The notes under the pieces: generated by a model
What the model was told of the DNA's origin: nothing
Database searches by the model: none
Seen by the model: only the letters and a program-made list of their open reading frames with translations
Made by a program: the position numbers and the translations under genes
Shown here: positions 9,178-17,154 of the stretch, piece after piece
Layout: each line of letters opens with the position of its first letter
How positions within the stretch are numbered: the first letter of the stretch is position 1
NCBI RefSeq assembly: GCF_002157205.1
Contig: NZ_CP021358.1
Location: forward strand, 2,232,001-2,296,000
Length of the DNA: 64,000 nt
DNA from: Kushneria marisflavi
GTDB taxonomy: Bacteria; Pseudomonadota; Gammaproteobacteria; Pseudomonadales; Halomonadaceae
Direction of reading: 5' to 3'

Positions 9178-9980
9178 GAGAGATCTCCAGGTTTTTGCAT
9201 GAGGACCAGCGCCACCCGATAGGTGGTGGGCAGCCCCATCGGGGTGCGAAAGCGCTCCAGGGACTGCGTGACGCCCGCCCAGTGTCGGCGGCTCATCAGC
9301 CCCTGCGGTGCCGGTCTGTCCGGGGTGGCAGCGCCCACGGCCTTCAGCGCCCGCAGACTGGCGGCGGCGCTGTCATGAAAGACCCGGTGATCCCTGACCT
9401 TTAGGGTATGAAGCGTGAGTGGACTGGCCTGGAGATGGACCGAGAGCGCCTCATGCGTGAGAAAGGCATTGACCGCCGCACGGTCCTCAATCATTGAAAA
9501 GGCGGTTTTCAGCTCGTTGAGGCTGCCATCAAGCAGAGTGGTGAAGGCCAGCCAGCCGCCCGGACGCAGCGTGCGCTTGGCTTCCTTCAAAAAACCTTCC
9601 GGTGTGGCACACCACTGGATGGCCAGGCTGGACACCACCATGTCCAGCTGTTCGTCGTCAAAAGGCAGCTGCTCGGCGTCTCCAGGCGTCCAGAACAATG
9701 GCTCATGGCCGTGGCGCCGGGCCGCCTCCTCAAGCATGCCGGGGGCCGGGTCAATGCCGGTGACCGTGGCGCCCGGGTAGCGCGCATGCAGCCCCCGGGT
9801 GACGTAGCCGGTGCCACAGCCGACATCGGCCAGATGATGCAGGGCCTCGGCCGGCAGGGCGCGAAGCAGATCATCGGCCACCTCGCGCTGAAGACCGGCG
9901 TGATGGTCGTAGTGAGGCGCCGCCTTTGAAAAGCTCACGGCGATCCGGTGTTTGAGCGTCAGGGCCGCGTCAGCCTTCAT
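9174..9980 (-). CDS. bioC: Malonyl-ACP O-methyltransferase
   Basis: BioC methylates malonyl-ACP so that the fatty-acid machinery can build pimeloyl-ACP methyl ester. The N-terminal VSFSKAAPHYDHHAGLQREVADDLL pattern is typical of BioC. The SAM-binding motif LADVGCGTGYVTRGL lies near residues 51-65, with FDDEQLDMVVSSLAIQWC about 50 residues later. The ATG at 9980 is chosen over one 27 bp upstream because GGAGAGG precedes it at good spacing. It overlaps the bioH stop by 11 bp. Length is 268 residues, near the usual 250-260. Confidence 0.92.
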   Translation of the reverse strand: MKADAALTLKHRIAVSFSKAAPHYDHHAGLQREVADDLLRALPAEALHHLADVGCGTGYVTRGLHARYPGATVTGIDPAPGMLEEAARRHGHEPLFWTPGDAEQLPFDDEQLDMVVSSLAIQWCATPEGFLKEAKRTLRPGGWLAFTTLLDGSLNELKTAFSMIEDRAAVNAFLTHEALSVHLQASPLTLHTLKVRDHRVFHDSAAASLRALKAVGAATPDRPAPQGLMSRRHWAGVTQSLERFRTPMGLPTTYRVALVLMQKPGDLS

Positions 9981-10725
9981 GGGCCTCTCCTGCGTCGACT
10001 CGTGCAATAAAGGCCGCCATGTGTCGGGCGCACGCTTCCGGGTGCTCCATCACAAAGGCGTGGCCGGTGTCGGCAAGCTGATGGGTCGTACTGTTGCCGG
10101 ATCGCGCGTTGATGGTCTGGCAGGCCTGCAGGGGCACCAGCGCATCAAGCTCGGCAAAAAGGTGCAGCCTCGGGCAGAGACCAGGGGCGAGCTGCGTCTG
10201 CAGATCGATGTGCGCCAGCAGCGACAGCCCGGCCAGTGCCTGCTCAATGGTGAGGGTTGCCGCATGCTGCTCAAGCTGGCGGATCATGGAGGCGTACGAG
10301 GCGCTGCCGCGGGCCACCAGCGCGAAAAAGCGTGACCGGGTCTTTTCCGGGGCGCTTGCCCAGCGGCCCTGAAAGGCCGTGAGGGTGGCCGTCGGCAGGG
10401 CGTGCCGCCAGTCATGTCGGGTCACGAAGCTCAAGTTGCTTCCCAGCGTTATAACGCCGGGGCAGTGCCCGCGGCGCCGGTCGGCCAGCGCCATGGCAAG
10501 CATGCCGCCCAGCGACCAGCCGGCCAGCCAGGCATGCTCGGGCAGGCGGGCATCAAGATCATCGAGCCAGACCTCGAGGGTGTCATCGCTGGTAGCCGGC
10601 AGGGGCGGGCAGTCGATGACCCAGCCGGGCAGCTGCGCCTTGAGTTCAGCGGCCAGTGCCATCAGCGAGGAGGGTGCCATGGCCCATCCGGGCAGCAGGA
10701 TCAGGGTTGGAGAGGCGGTCATCAT
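9970..10725 (-). CDS. bioH: Pimeloyl-ACP methyl ester carboxylesterase
   Basis: BioH removes the methyl group from pimeloyl-ACP methyl ester, ending the BioC-initiated chain synthesis. The 251-residue alpha/beta hydrolase shows LILLPGWAMAPSSL (oxyanion-hole region, W typical of BioH) and the nucleophile elbow LAGWSLGGMLA with Ser near residue 79. The acid/His pair probably lies in FAELDALVP and DTGHAFVMEHPE, and HAF matches the conserved catalytic histidine region. The start ATG shares ATGA with the bioF stop. Its presence within the operon, next to bioC, is common in this group, unlike the detached E. coli bioH. Confidence 0.92.
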   Translation of the reverse strand: MMTASPTLILLPGWAMAPSSLMALAAELKAQLPGWVIDCPPLPATSDDTLEVWLDDLDARLPEHAWLAGWSLGGMLAMALADRRRGHCPGVITLGSNLSFVTRHDWRHALPTATLTAFQGRWASAPEKTRSRFFALVARGSASYASMIRQLEQHAATLTIEQALAGLSLLAHIDLQTQLAPGLCPRLHLFAELDALVPLQACQTINARSGNSTTHQLADTGHAFVMEHPEACARHMAAFIARVDAGEAHEG

Positions 10726-11906
10726 GAGGTCACTGCCCGGCAGCAGCGCTCGAGGGTGTCGAGCAGTCGATCCAGGTCGGCCTCCGTGTGGGCCGCCGAC
10801 AGGGTGACGCGCAGCCGTGACTGCCCCGGGGGGACCGTGGGCGGGCGAATGGCGGTACATAAAATGCCATCCTCATAAAGACGCTTGGACAGCGCCATCG
10901 CCGCCTGTTCGCTGCCGATCAGCAGAGGCTGAATGGGCGTTTCGGAAGGCATCAGCGTGATATCGGGCAGCGCCAGCGTGAGCAGTTCCCGTCGAAAGCG
11001 CTGGATCAGGTGATGCAGATGGGCACGCCGTTCCGGTTCGGTCTGAACGATATCCAGGGCAGCCAGCGTGGCCGCGGCCAGCGCCGGCGAGAGGCTGGTG
11101 GTGTAGACGAAGGGCCGGGCGAATTGGATCAGCGATTCGATCAGCGCGTGGCTGCCGGCCACAAAGGCACCCTGGGTGCCCAGCGCCTTGCCCAGTGTAC
11201 CGACCAGAATGGGTACGCGGTCGGCCGCCACGTTCTGCGCTTCCAGCGTGCCGGCGCCATTGGCGCCCAGCACGCCGAGGCCGTGGGCATCATCAATCAT
11301 CAGCGGCGTATCAAAACGCTCGGCCAGCCGGGCCAGGGTGGCCACATCGGCGCAGTCACCATCCATGCTGAAGACGGCGTCGCTGACCAGCAGTCGATCG
11401 GCGTCCGGCGATAGCCCGGCCAGTGCCTGCGCTGCACCGGATAGATCACCATGCGCGAAGCGATGAAGCCGGGCACCGGAAAGCCGGGTGCCATCCAGCA
11501 GTGAGGCGTGGTTGAGTCGGTCATGAACAACATGCCCGCCGCGGGACATCAGCGCCGAGATGACGCCCAGGTTGGCCTGGTAGCCGCTGCCAAACAACAG
11601 CGCTCGCTCACGACCGGTCCACTGTGCCAGCTGCGTCTCCAGCCCGTCATGGATCTCCTGATGGCCGTTGACCAGGTGTGAGGCGCCGCCGCCGGCCCCG
11701 TATTGGCGCGCGCCGTCACACAGGGCCTCCACCACGTGCGGATGTGTGGCCAGCCCCAGATAGTCATTGCTGCAAAAGGTCAGCATCCCCCGGTCATTGA
11801 TCCGGGTATGCACGCTGGCATCACGCTGGCTGCGCCGCCGGCGATAGCGGCCGGCGGACTTTTGCTGCTCGAGGCGATGATGCAGGGCACGCTCGAAGGC
11901 ACTCAT
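10722..11906 (-). CDS. bioF: 8-amino-7-oxononanoate synthase
   Basis: BioF condenses pimeloyl-ACP with L-alanine, using PLP. It shows LTFCSNDYLGLATHP near residue 42, GSGYQANLGVISAL, DAVFSMDGDCADV, IDDAHGLGVLG (PLP-ring Asp and His) and GTLGKALGTQGAFV with the Schiff-base Lys. The start MSAFERAL at 11906 aligns with the E. coli N terminus and has GAGGG upstream. An earlier ATG at 11939 would overlap bioB by 17 bp and is less likely. The product has 394 residues. Confidence 0.95.
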   Translation of the reverse strand: MSAFERALHHRLEQQKSAGRYRRRRSQRDASVHTRINDRGMLTFCSNDYLGLATHPHVVEALCDGARQYGAGGGASHLVNGHQEIHDGLETQLAQWTGRERALLFGSGYQANLGVISALMSRGGHVVHDRLNHASLLDGTRLSGARLHRFAHGDLSGAAQALAGLSPDADRLLVSDAVFSMDGDCADVATLARLAERFDTPLMIDDAHGLGVLGANGAGTLEAQNVAADRVPILVGTLGKALGTQGAFVAGSHALIESLIQFARPFVYTTSLSPALAAATLAALDIVQTEPERRAHLHHLIQRFRRELLTLALPDITLMPSETPIQPLLIGSEQAAMALSKRLYEDGILCTAIRPPTVPPGQSRLRVTLSAAHTEADLDRLLDTLERCCRAVTS

Positions 11907-11922
11907 CTCGACGGTGTCCCTC

Positions 11923-12996
11923 TCAATGGGCGGCGGCATCGGTGGTCATGGCCGCAGCCTGCGCCTGGCGGATTTGATCGTTGAGCACGGCCTCATGGGT
12001 GGCATCATCGACATCGTGTCGCTGCTCGGGATAGAGCCCCAGCCGCTCGAAAAGGCGTTGATCGTGCGCAGCCTGCGGGTTCTGAGCGGTCAGCAGTCGC
12101 TCGCCGTAGAAGATCGAGTTGGCGCCGGCAAAAAAGGCCAGGGTCTGGGTCTCATCGCTCATCAGTTCGCGCCCGGCGGCCAGACGCACGTGAGAGGCCG
12201 GCATCAGAATGCGGGCAGTGGCGATGGTGCGAATGAAGTCGATCGGGTCGAGATCCTCGACCTGTGCCAGCGGCGTGCCTTCGATGCGGATCAGCATGTT
12301 GATCGGCACGCTTTCGGGATGCGTGGGCAGGTTGGCAAGCTGCTGCAGCAGGCCGGCGCGATCATTGATGCTTTCGCCCATGCCGAGAATGCCGCCGGAG
12401 CAGATTTTCATGCCGGCCTGGCGTACGTGATCGAGCGTTTCCAGTCGGTCGGCGTAAGTGCGGGTAGTGATGATCTCACCGTAGTATTCCGGTGAGGTGT
12501 CCAGGTTGTGGTTGTAGTAATCAAGGCCGGCCTCTTCGAGCGACTGCGCCTGATCCCGGGTCAGCATGCCCAGCGTCATGCAGGTTTCAAGCCCCATGGC
12601 GCGCACGCCGCGCACCATCTCCAGCACGTAAGGCATGTCCTTCGCACGCGGATTCTTCCACGCCGCGCCCATGCAGAAACGACTCGCCCCGACCTCCTTC
12701 GCCCGGCGCGCCTCTTCCAGTACGGCCTCGACCTGCATGAGCTTTTCGCGCTCAAGGCCGGTGTTGTAATGCCCGGACTGCGGGCAGTACTTGCAGTCCT
12801 CCGGGCAGGCGCCGGTCTTGATCGACAAGAGCGTGGAGATCTGGACGGCGTTGGGGTCGAAGTGCTGACGGTGCACGCTCTGTGCCCGAAACAGCAGGTC
12901 ATTGAAGGGCAGGGTCAGCAGCGCCTCGATCTCGTGGCGCTGCCAGTCATGACGAAAGGACTCGGCGGTGGCGGCATTGGAGCGAGTGGTGGGCAT
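11923..12996 (-). CDS. bioB: Biotin synthase
   Basis: This radical-SAM enzyme inserts sulfur into dethiobiotin. The 4Fe-4S motif CPEDCKYC (CxxxCxxC) lies near residue 59, preceded by [26 protein letters not shown] and [15 protein letters not shown] are BioB hallmarks. The 357 residues match the family (346 in E. coli). It is the first gene of the operon bioB-bioF-bioH-bioC-bioD-bioA, where every junction downstream of bioF overlaps. A BirA-like operator lies 55-85 bp upstream of the start. Confidence 0.96.
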   Translation of the reverse strand: MPTTRSNAATAESFRHDWQRHEIEALLTLPFNDLLFRAQSVHRQHFDPNAVQISTLLSIKTGACPEDCKYCPQSGHYNTGLEREKLMQVEAVLEEARRAKEVGASRFCMGAAWKNPRAKDMPYVLEMVRGVRAMGLETCMTLGMLTRDQAQSLEEAGLDYYNHNLDTSPEYYGEIITTRTYADRLETLDHVRQAGMKICSGGILGMGESINDRAGLLQQLANLPTHPESVPINMLIRIEGTPLAQVEDLDPIDFIRTIATARILMPASHVRLAAGRELMSDETQTLAFFAGANSIFYGERLLTAQNPQAAHDQRLFERLGLYPEQRHDVDDATHEAVLNDQIRQAQAAAMTTDAAAH

Positions 12997-13050
12997 GGCA
13001 CTGTTAACCTTTTCAAAAATAAAAGATAACGGCGACTTTGCCAGCGTCTC

Positions 13051-13081
13051 TGGTTAACTTCAAATATTTCTATGGTTAACA
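13051..13081 (-). promoter_or_regulatory. Putative BirA operator of the biotin operon
   Basis: On the minus strand TGTTAACC and AGTTAACC are separated by 14 bases, close to the gammaproteobacterial BirA signal (TTGTAAACC, 14-16 bases, GGTTTACAA). A third GTTAAC lies at 13003-13008, just before bioB. BirA with biotinoyl-AMP would repress the operon here. The second half-site deviates at both ends, so the match is good but not perfect. Confidence 0.6.
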
Positions 13082-13112
13082 GGTGGCGGGGTCATAACAC
13101 TTTCTTCAAATG

Positions 13113-13131
13113 AAAATGAGAATAATTGTTG
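13113..13131. promoter_or_regulatory. Fur box-like site
   Basis: AAAATGAGAATAATTGTTG resembles the Fur consensus with GAGAATAATTG at its core, about 90 bp upstream of the receptor start at 13222. It is similar to the site at 2457-2475, supporting Fur control of both receptors. It is only about 32 bp from the BirA-like site. Confidence 0.65.
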
Positions 13132-13221
13132 TATGAGTTGACTTTGCATCTGGTGGCTCATCAAAATCGCGTGGCCATAACACCGATAACCGGCGCACAC
13201 GAGGCGCCAGCAAGGGATACC

Positions 13222-15339
13222 ATGAAAAAGCCATCCTGCGGTCGTCACGCCCTGACGATCGTGACCACCGGCGCCTGTCTGATCACCCCCGTCATGGCTC
13301 AGGCCGATGACGCCGCCATCGATACCCTCACCGTCACGGCCACCAATCTCTATGAGAACGTGGGCTATACCCGGCGTGCCATAACGGCCGGTACGCGGAT
13401 GAATCTCTCACCCAAGGAGATTCCGCAATCCGTCAGTGTGATGACCGAGCAGCGCATCAGGGATCAGAATCTTCGCGATTTTGAAGATATTCTGGCCAAT
13501 ACGACGGGCATTTCCGTATCGGGCATCGACAGTACCCGGCGCAGCTTTTACTCCCGCGGTTTTTTGATCAACAACTACCAGTTTGACGACATACCAACGA
13601 CCGTTCAGCCGCAGTGGTATATGGGCGATGCGGCACTGGATAGCGCCATCTATGATCGTGTCGAAGTGGTTCGTGGTGCCAACGGTTTGCTGACGGGCGC
13701 CGGCAATCCCGGGGCCTCGGTCAACTTTGTTCGAAAACATGCAGACGCTTACAGGCCGACAGGAACCATCTCCGGCGAGCTGGGAAGCCACGGCCATGGT
13801 CGTACAGTGATCGACGCGCAGACACCGCTGACCGAATCCGGCGACATCAGGGGGCGTTTCATCGGCGGTTATGAAGATGGCAACGGCATTCTGGATCGCT
13901 TCAGCGAGCGCAAGAAGTTTGGCTATGCCGTGATCGATGCCGATGTAACGGACAACACGACCGTATCGCTGGGATATGAATATCAGAACACGCATCAAAA
14001 CGATGTGACCTGGGGCGGCCTGCCGCTGCTTTACAGCGACGGTAGCCGCACGGACTTCGATCGAGATTTCAGCGTCGCGCCACGATGGTCCTTTTATGAT
14101 CACGATTCGGAAAAGGTCTTTGCCGAGCTGAATCATCAGTTTGATAACGGCTGGGAGCTGCGCGGGGTCGCCACTCATGCGACGCTCGAAAGCAACAACA
14201 AGCTTTTGTACATGTTCGGCTTTCCTGACCGCCAGTCCGGACTGGGACTCAACGGCGGTGCAGGGCGCTATGAAAGCACGCGTCGAATGGACGCTGTGGA
14301 TACCTACGTTGATGGCCCCTTCGAACTGTTGGGTCGCGAACACGAACTGGTCGCGGGAATCAGCTACAACCGTCAGCATACCCGTCATACGGGGGCTTAC
14401 CTGCCTGTCGATACGTCATCCGTGGACATTCACCGCTTTGATGGTCGCATCGAGGAGCCCGAGTGGGGGGAAATGGGCACCCAGGTAGACGACGTGACCC
14501 GACAGCGTGCCTTTTACACGGCGACCCGACTGTCGTTGACGGACCCCCTGACCCTGATTCTCGGCGCCCGCTATACCGACTGGCAAAACGATGGCCTGCA
14601 ATCCTCTCGACATCATGAAGAAGTCATTCCCTATGGCGGGCTGGTGTACGACATCAACGATACCTGGTCGGCCTTTGCCAGCTACACCGAAATCTTCATG
14701 CCGCAGGACTATCGCGACAGCAGTGGTGCCTATCTTGATCCCATTACCGGCAAGAACTACGAGACCGGTCTCAAGGCAGGCTGGTATGACGACCGTCTGA
14801 CAGCGTCCTTCTCCATATTCCGCCTAGAGCAGGACAACGTCGCCCAGGCCGATGGTAATACCACCGTACCGGGCACCGGAGACCAGGCCTATACGGCTGC
14901 CAGAGGGGTTGTCAGCGAAGGATTTGATTTTGAACTCAACGGCGCCGTGACTGAGCGTCTCGACACAACGCTGGGCATCACTCGCTACACTGCGAAAAAC
15001 GATGAAGGTGGCGTCAATACCAACCAGCCGCGGACACAGATCAAGCTTTTCTCGAGCTATCGCGTTCCGCAATGGGAGAAGCTGACCGTTGGCGGCGGTG
15101 TGAACTGGCAGAATCGCACCTTCAGCGATATCGCCAACCCGGACGGAGGCACCACGCGTGTTCAGGAGGGCAGTTTCGCAATAGTGGATCTGTTCGGGCG
15201 TTATCAGTTCACGCCTGATCTGTCGCTACAGGCCAACATCAAGAACCTGTTCGACAAGGAGTACTATGGCTATCTCGGTACCTATGGCGTCTATGGGGCG
15301 CCGCGCAGCGCCACGGCGACGCTGACGTACTCGTTCTAA
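13222..15339 (+). CDS. TonB-dependent siderophore receptor (FhuE-like)
   Basis: This 705-residue outer-membrane receptor begins with a clear signal peptide (MKKPS... ending VMAQA, about 27 residues) and DTLTVTA as TonB box. Its plug contains PKEIPQSVSVMTEQRIRDQN, SFYSRGFLINNYQFDDIP and YDRVEVVRGANGLLTGAGN, a pattern seen in FhuE/FpvA/PupB-type receptors for coprogen, rhodotorulic acid or pyoverdine. The barrel ends ATLTYSF with terminal Phe. The ATG at 13222 is chosen over 13126 because it opens the signal peptide and has AAGG upstream. A Fur-like site precedes it, and it diverges from bioB. The siderophore is not identified. Confidence 0.9.
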   Translation: MKKPSCGRHALTIVTTGACLITPVMAQADDAAIDTLTVTATNLYENVGYTRRAITAGTRMNLSPKEIPQSVSVMTEQRIRDQNLRDFEDILANTTGISVSGIDSTRRSFYSRGFLINNYQFDDIPTTVQPQWYMGDAALDSAIYDRVEVVRGANGLLTGAGNPGASVNFVRKHADAYRPTGTISGELGSHGHGRTVIDAQTPLTESGDIRGRFIGGYEDGNGILDRFSERKKFGYAVIDADVTDNTTVSLGYEYQNTHQNDVTWGGLPLLYSDGSRTDFDRDFSVAPRWSFYDHDSEKVFAELNHQFDNGWELRGVATHATLESNNKLLYMFGFPDRQSGLGLNGGAGRYESTRRMDAVDTYVDGPFELLGREHELVAGISYNRQHTRHTGAYLPVDTSSVDIHRFDGRIEEPEWGEMGTQVDDVTRQRAFYTATRLSLTDPLTLILGARYTDWQNDGLQSSRHHEEVIPYGGLVYDINDTWSAFASYTEIFMPQDYRDSSGAYLDPITGKNYETGLKAGWYDDRLTASFSIFRLEQDNVAQADGNTTVPGTGDQAYTAARGVVSEGFDFELNGAVTERLDTTLGITRYTAKNDEGGVNTNQPRTQIKLFSSYRVPQWEKLTVGGGVNWQNRTFSDIANPDGGTTRVQEGSFAIVDLFGRYQFTPDLSLQANIKNLFDKEYYGYLGTYGVYGAPRSATATLTYSF

Positions 15340-15360
15340 CCTCCTTGCCATGGCATACAC

Positions 15361-15383
15361 GGCTGACAATTCTGTCGGCCGTT
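15361..15383 (+). terminator. Probable terminator of the FhuE-like receptor gene
   Basis: GGCTGACA and TGTCGGCC pair (one G-T) around ATTC and are followed by GTTTAATT, 22 bp after the receptor stop. Confidence 0.6.
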
Positions 15384-15448
15384 TAATTCGTATCCACTAA
15401 AGTGACCGCGCTACACTGGGGTGACCGCCATGCTCGTGGAGTTCTGTC

Positions 15449-15835
15449 ATGTCCACCGGTCCGCTCGTGACGCTTGCCCGTGTCACCTTTCCCCATGAAG
15501 CCCATTTGCTCAAGGGGCTGCTTGAATCCCGCGGTGTTACGGCCTTCATCATCGACGAGCATCTGATGACGATGCAGTGGATGTGGGAGACCGCGCTGGG
15601 CGGCGTGAAAGTGCAGGTTGCCCCGCGGGATATTGAGGCCGCCCACGAAGTGCTGGCGAACTATCATGCGCATCGGCTGGCCATGTCTTCGCCCGCGTTT
15701 GAGGCTTCAACACCGCATAGTGCGATGCACTTTTACGGCTGGCGGGCACTGGTCATTGCCTGCTGGGCGACGACCGGCGTGGTGTTTCCATTACCGTCAG
15801 TCTCTCGAAAATGCCTGCACGACCGGCAGCAGTGA
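15449..15835 (+). CDS. DUF2007 domain protein
   Basis: This 128-residue protein has the DUF2007 (putative signal-transducing, PII-like fold) pattern. Residues 6-72 run from LVTLARVTFPHEAHLLKGLLESRGVTAFIIDEHLMTM to GGVKVQVAPRDIEAAHEVLANY. A single hydrophobic segment (WRALVIACWATTGVVFPL) follows near residue 98, and the tail is short and charged. The role of the family is not established. The start has GGAG upstream. The last residues are unlike the hydrophobic remainder often seen, so a late frameshift is possible. Confidence 0.75.
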   Translation: MSTGPLVTLARVTFPHEAHLLKGLLESRGVTAFIIDEHLMTMQWMWETALGGVKVQVAPRDIEAAHEVLANYHAHRLAMSSPAFEASTPHSAMHFYGWRALVIACWATTGVVFPLPSVSRKCLHDRQQ

Positions 15836-15856
15836 AAAGCCACTGCGCGCTTTATT

Positions 15857-15897
15857 GGTACGTACAAGAATCTGTACGGTACAAAATCCTGTACAGG
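15857..15897. promoter_or_regulatory. yefM-yoeB operator: GTAC-core repeats
   Basis: Five GTAC cores occur within 40 bp directly upstream of yefM (15858, 15862, 15874, 15879 and 15891). The last is inside the perfect palindrome CCTGTACAGG at 15888-15897, which overlaps the ribosome-binding region. YefM in E. coli binds palindromes with a TGTACA core, so this is very likely the autoregulatory operator of the module. Confidence 0.75.
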
Positions 15898-15907
15898 AGA
15901 AAACATC

Positions 15908-16159
15908 ATGGATGCCATCAGCTACACCGCTGCCAGAAGCCAGCTGTCCAAAACCATGGAACAGGTGTGTGAAGACCACGCGCCCATCGTCATCACGCGC
16001 AGCAGGGCGCCTTCGGTGGTCATGCTCTCGCTGGAAGACTACGAGGCGCTGCAGGAAACCGCCTATCTTCTGCGCTCACCCAAAAACGCCCGACGCCTGC
16101 TGGAATCCATGGCCGAGCTGGAGCAGGGCGACGGTCAGGAAAAGGCGCTTCTTGAGTGA
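15908..16159 (+). CDS. yefM: Antitoxin YefM (Phd/YefM family)
   Basis: This 83-residue antitoxin begins MDAISYTAARSQLSKTMEQVCEDHAPIVITR, the standard YefM DNA-binding/dimer domain, followed by SVVMLSLEDYEALQETAYLLRSP. Its C-terminal tail (LLESMAELEQGDGQEKALLE) is the part that wraps and neutralises YoeB. It should autorepress the operon through the GTAC-rich operator just upstream. The stop overlaps the GTG start of yoeB, giving coupled synthesis with antitoxin first. Confidence 0.93.
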   Translation: MDAISYTAARSQLSKTMEQVCEDHAPIVITRSRAPSVVMLSLEDYEALQETAYLLRSPKNARRLLESMAELEQGDGQEKALLE

Positions 16160-16410
16160 AGCGCCTGTTTTCCGAGAAGGCCTGGGAGGATGACCTGTAC
16201 TGGCAGACAACCGACAAGAAGGTGCTCGGGCGCATCAACAAACTGATCAGGGAAATCCAGTGCCAGCCATTTGAAGGTGTAGGTAAACCGGAGCAGCTTG
16301 GGCACGGCTTTTCAAGGTATTGGTCCCGGCGAATCAACGACGAGCATCGAATTGTTTATAAAGTGACAGACGACGCGCTGATGATTGCGCAGCTTCGATA
16401 TCACTATTAA
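16156..16410 (+). CDS. yoeB: Toxin YoeB (ribosome-dependent mRNA endonuclease)
   Basis: This 84-residue RelE/YoeB-fold toxin cleaves mRNA in the ribosomal A site when free of YefM. The conserved FSEKAWEDDLYWQTTDKKVLGRINKLI, PFEGVGKPEQL, SRRINDEHRIVYKV and terminal LRYHY are present. Glu (in INDEHRIVY), Arg and the C-terminal His are the expected catalytic residues, so the toxin looks intact. It starts with GTG at 16156 inside the yefM stop (GTGA overlap). No terminator is evident after it. Confidence 0.94.
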   Translation: MKRLFSEKAWEDDLYWQTTDKKVLGRINKLIREIQCQPFEGVGKPEQLGHGFSRYWSRRINDEHRIVYKVTDDALMIAQLRYHY

Positions 16411-17154
16411 GGATGCATACCTTCCGTCTGGTCAGTCCGCCGTAATGGCCAGAGCCGTTATCATCATCAACGGGCAGGATATCCAACGCCCACGCCATGA
16501 TTTAAATATTCGATAGCGCTCTCACCCGTTTCATTCGTATTTGCCTGCATTGAGCGTCGACTTCTGGTTTGTGGCACTCATGATCGCCAGTCACTCGCCC
16601 AATGCTCTCACGTCTTTTCCCTGACCCTTCGAAGCCATCTCTTCAAGGGACGGCTTCAATTCCGTGCCCCTACCGCTTTTTGACGATCAGCTATAGATCG
16701 GCGCTCGGCATGCATCGACCAATAGCTAATGTAAAGATAAGTGACATTGCGTTGACATGTATTAGTATGGTCTTTTTGAGGTTATGGACTGCCGCCAAAC
16801 ACATCCCGTCATGTTTGATGCTGCATATACATGGTTTAAAGGTATGCGGGGTTAGATCATAGTGAATATCGGACGATTTGTAGCTTTGTATTCAATGCGA
16901 ATGCATGGCATCGAACTTTAAATCAAGTGTCTGCTATCGACCCAAAGCAGCCCTGCCGGTTAAGGGAGGGGTCGTTCCACGGTGTTGATGGAAATAACTG
17001 AGCCACGCTTTTGCATTTTTGACCTATCGTCAGCATTCAGCGGGTTATTAAGGGTTTCTCCGGCCTTAGTACTTATGAGCATTTCTCCTATCAACCTTGA
17101 CACTTGACTGGCACCTAATGCGCTTAGTAAAAATGATGACAAAAGGGGAAGGGA
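16411..17154. other. Gene-free AT-richer region
   Basis: These 744 bases between yoeB and the interrupted ATPase gene contain no reading frame with a ribosome site and plausible protein character. Composition is clearly lower in GC than the flanking chromosome. I see no tRNA, transposase remnant or long repeat. The right end holds the AGGGGAAGGGA ribosome site of the next gene. It could be a decayed gene, a long leader, or carry an unrecognised RNA. Confidence 0.5.

Noticed and set aside
16755..16795. Sigma-70 promoter suggested by TTGACA near 16762
   Set aside because: No acceptable -10 hexamer lies 16-18 bases downstream and no gene follows within several hundred bases.
16960..17142. 60-codon minus-strand frame in the gene-free region
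   Set aside because: It begins with TTG, has no ribosome site, and matches no family I recognise.
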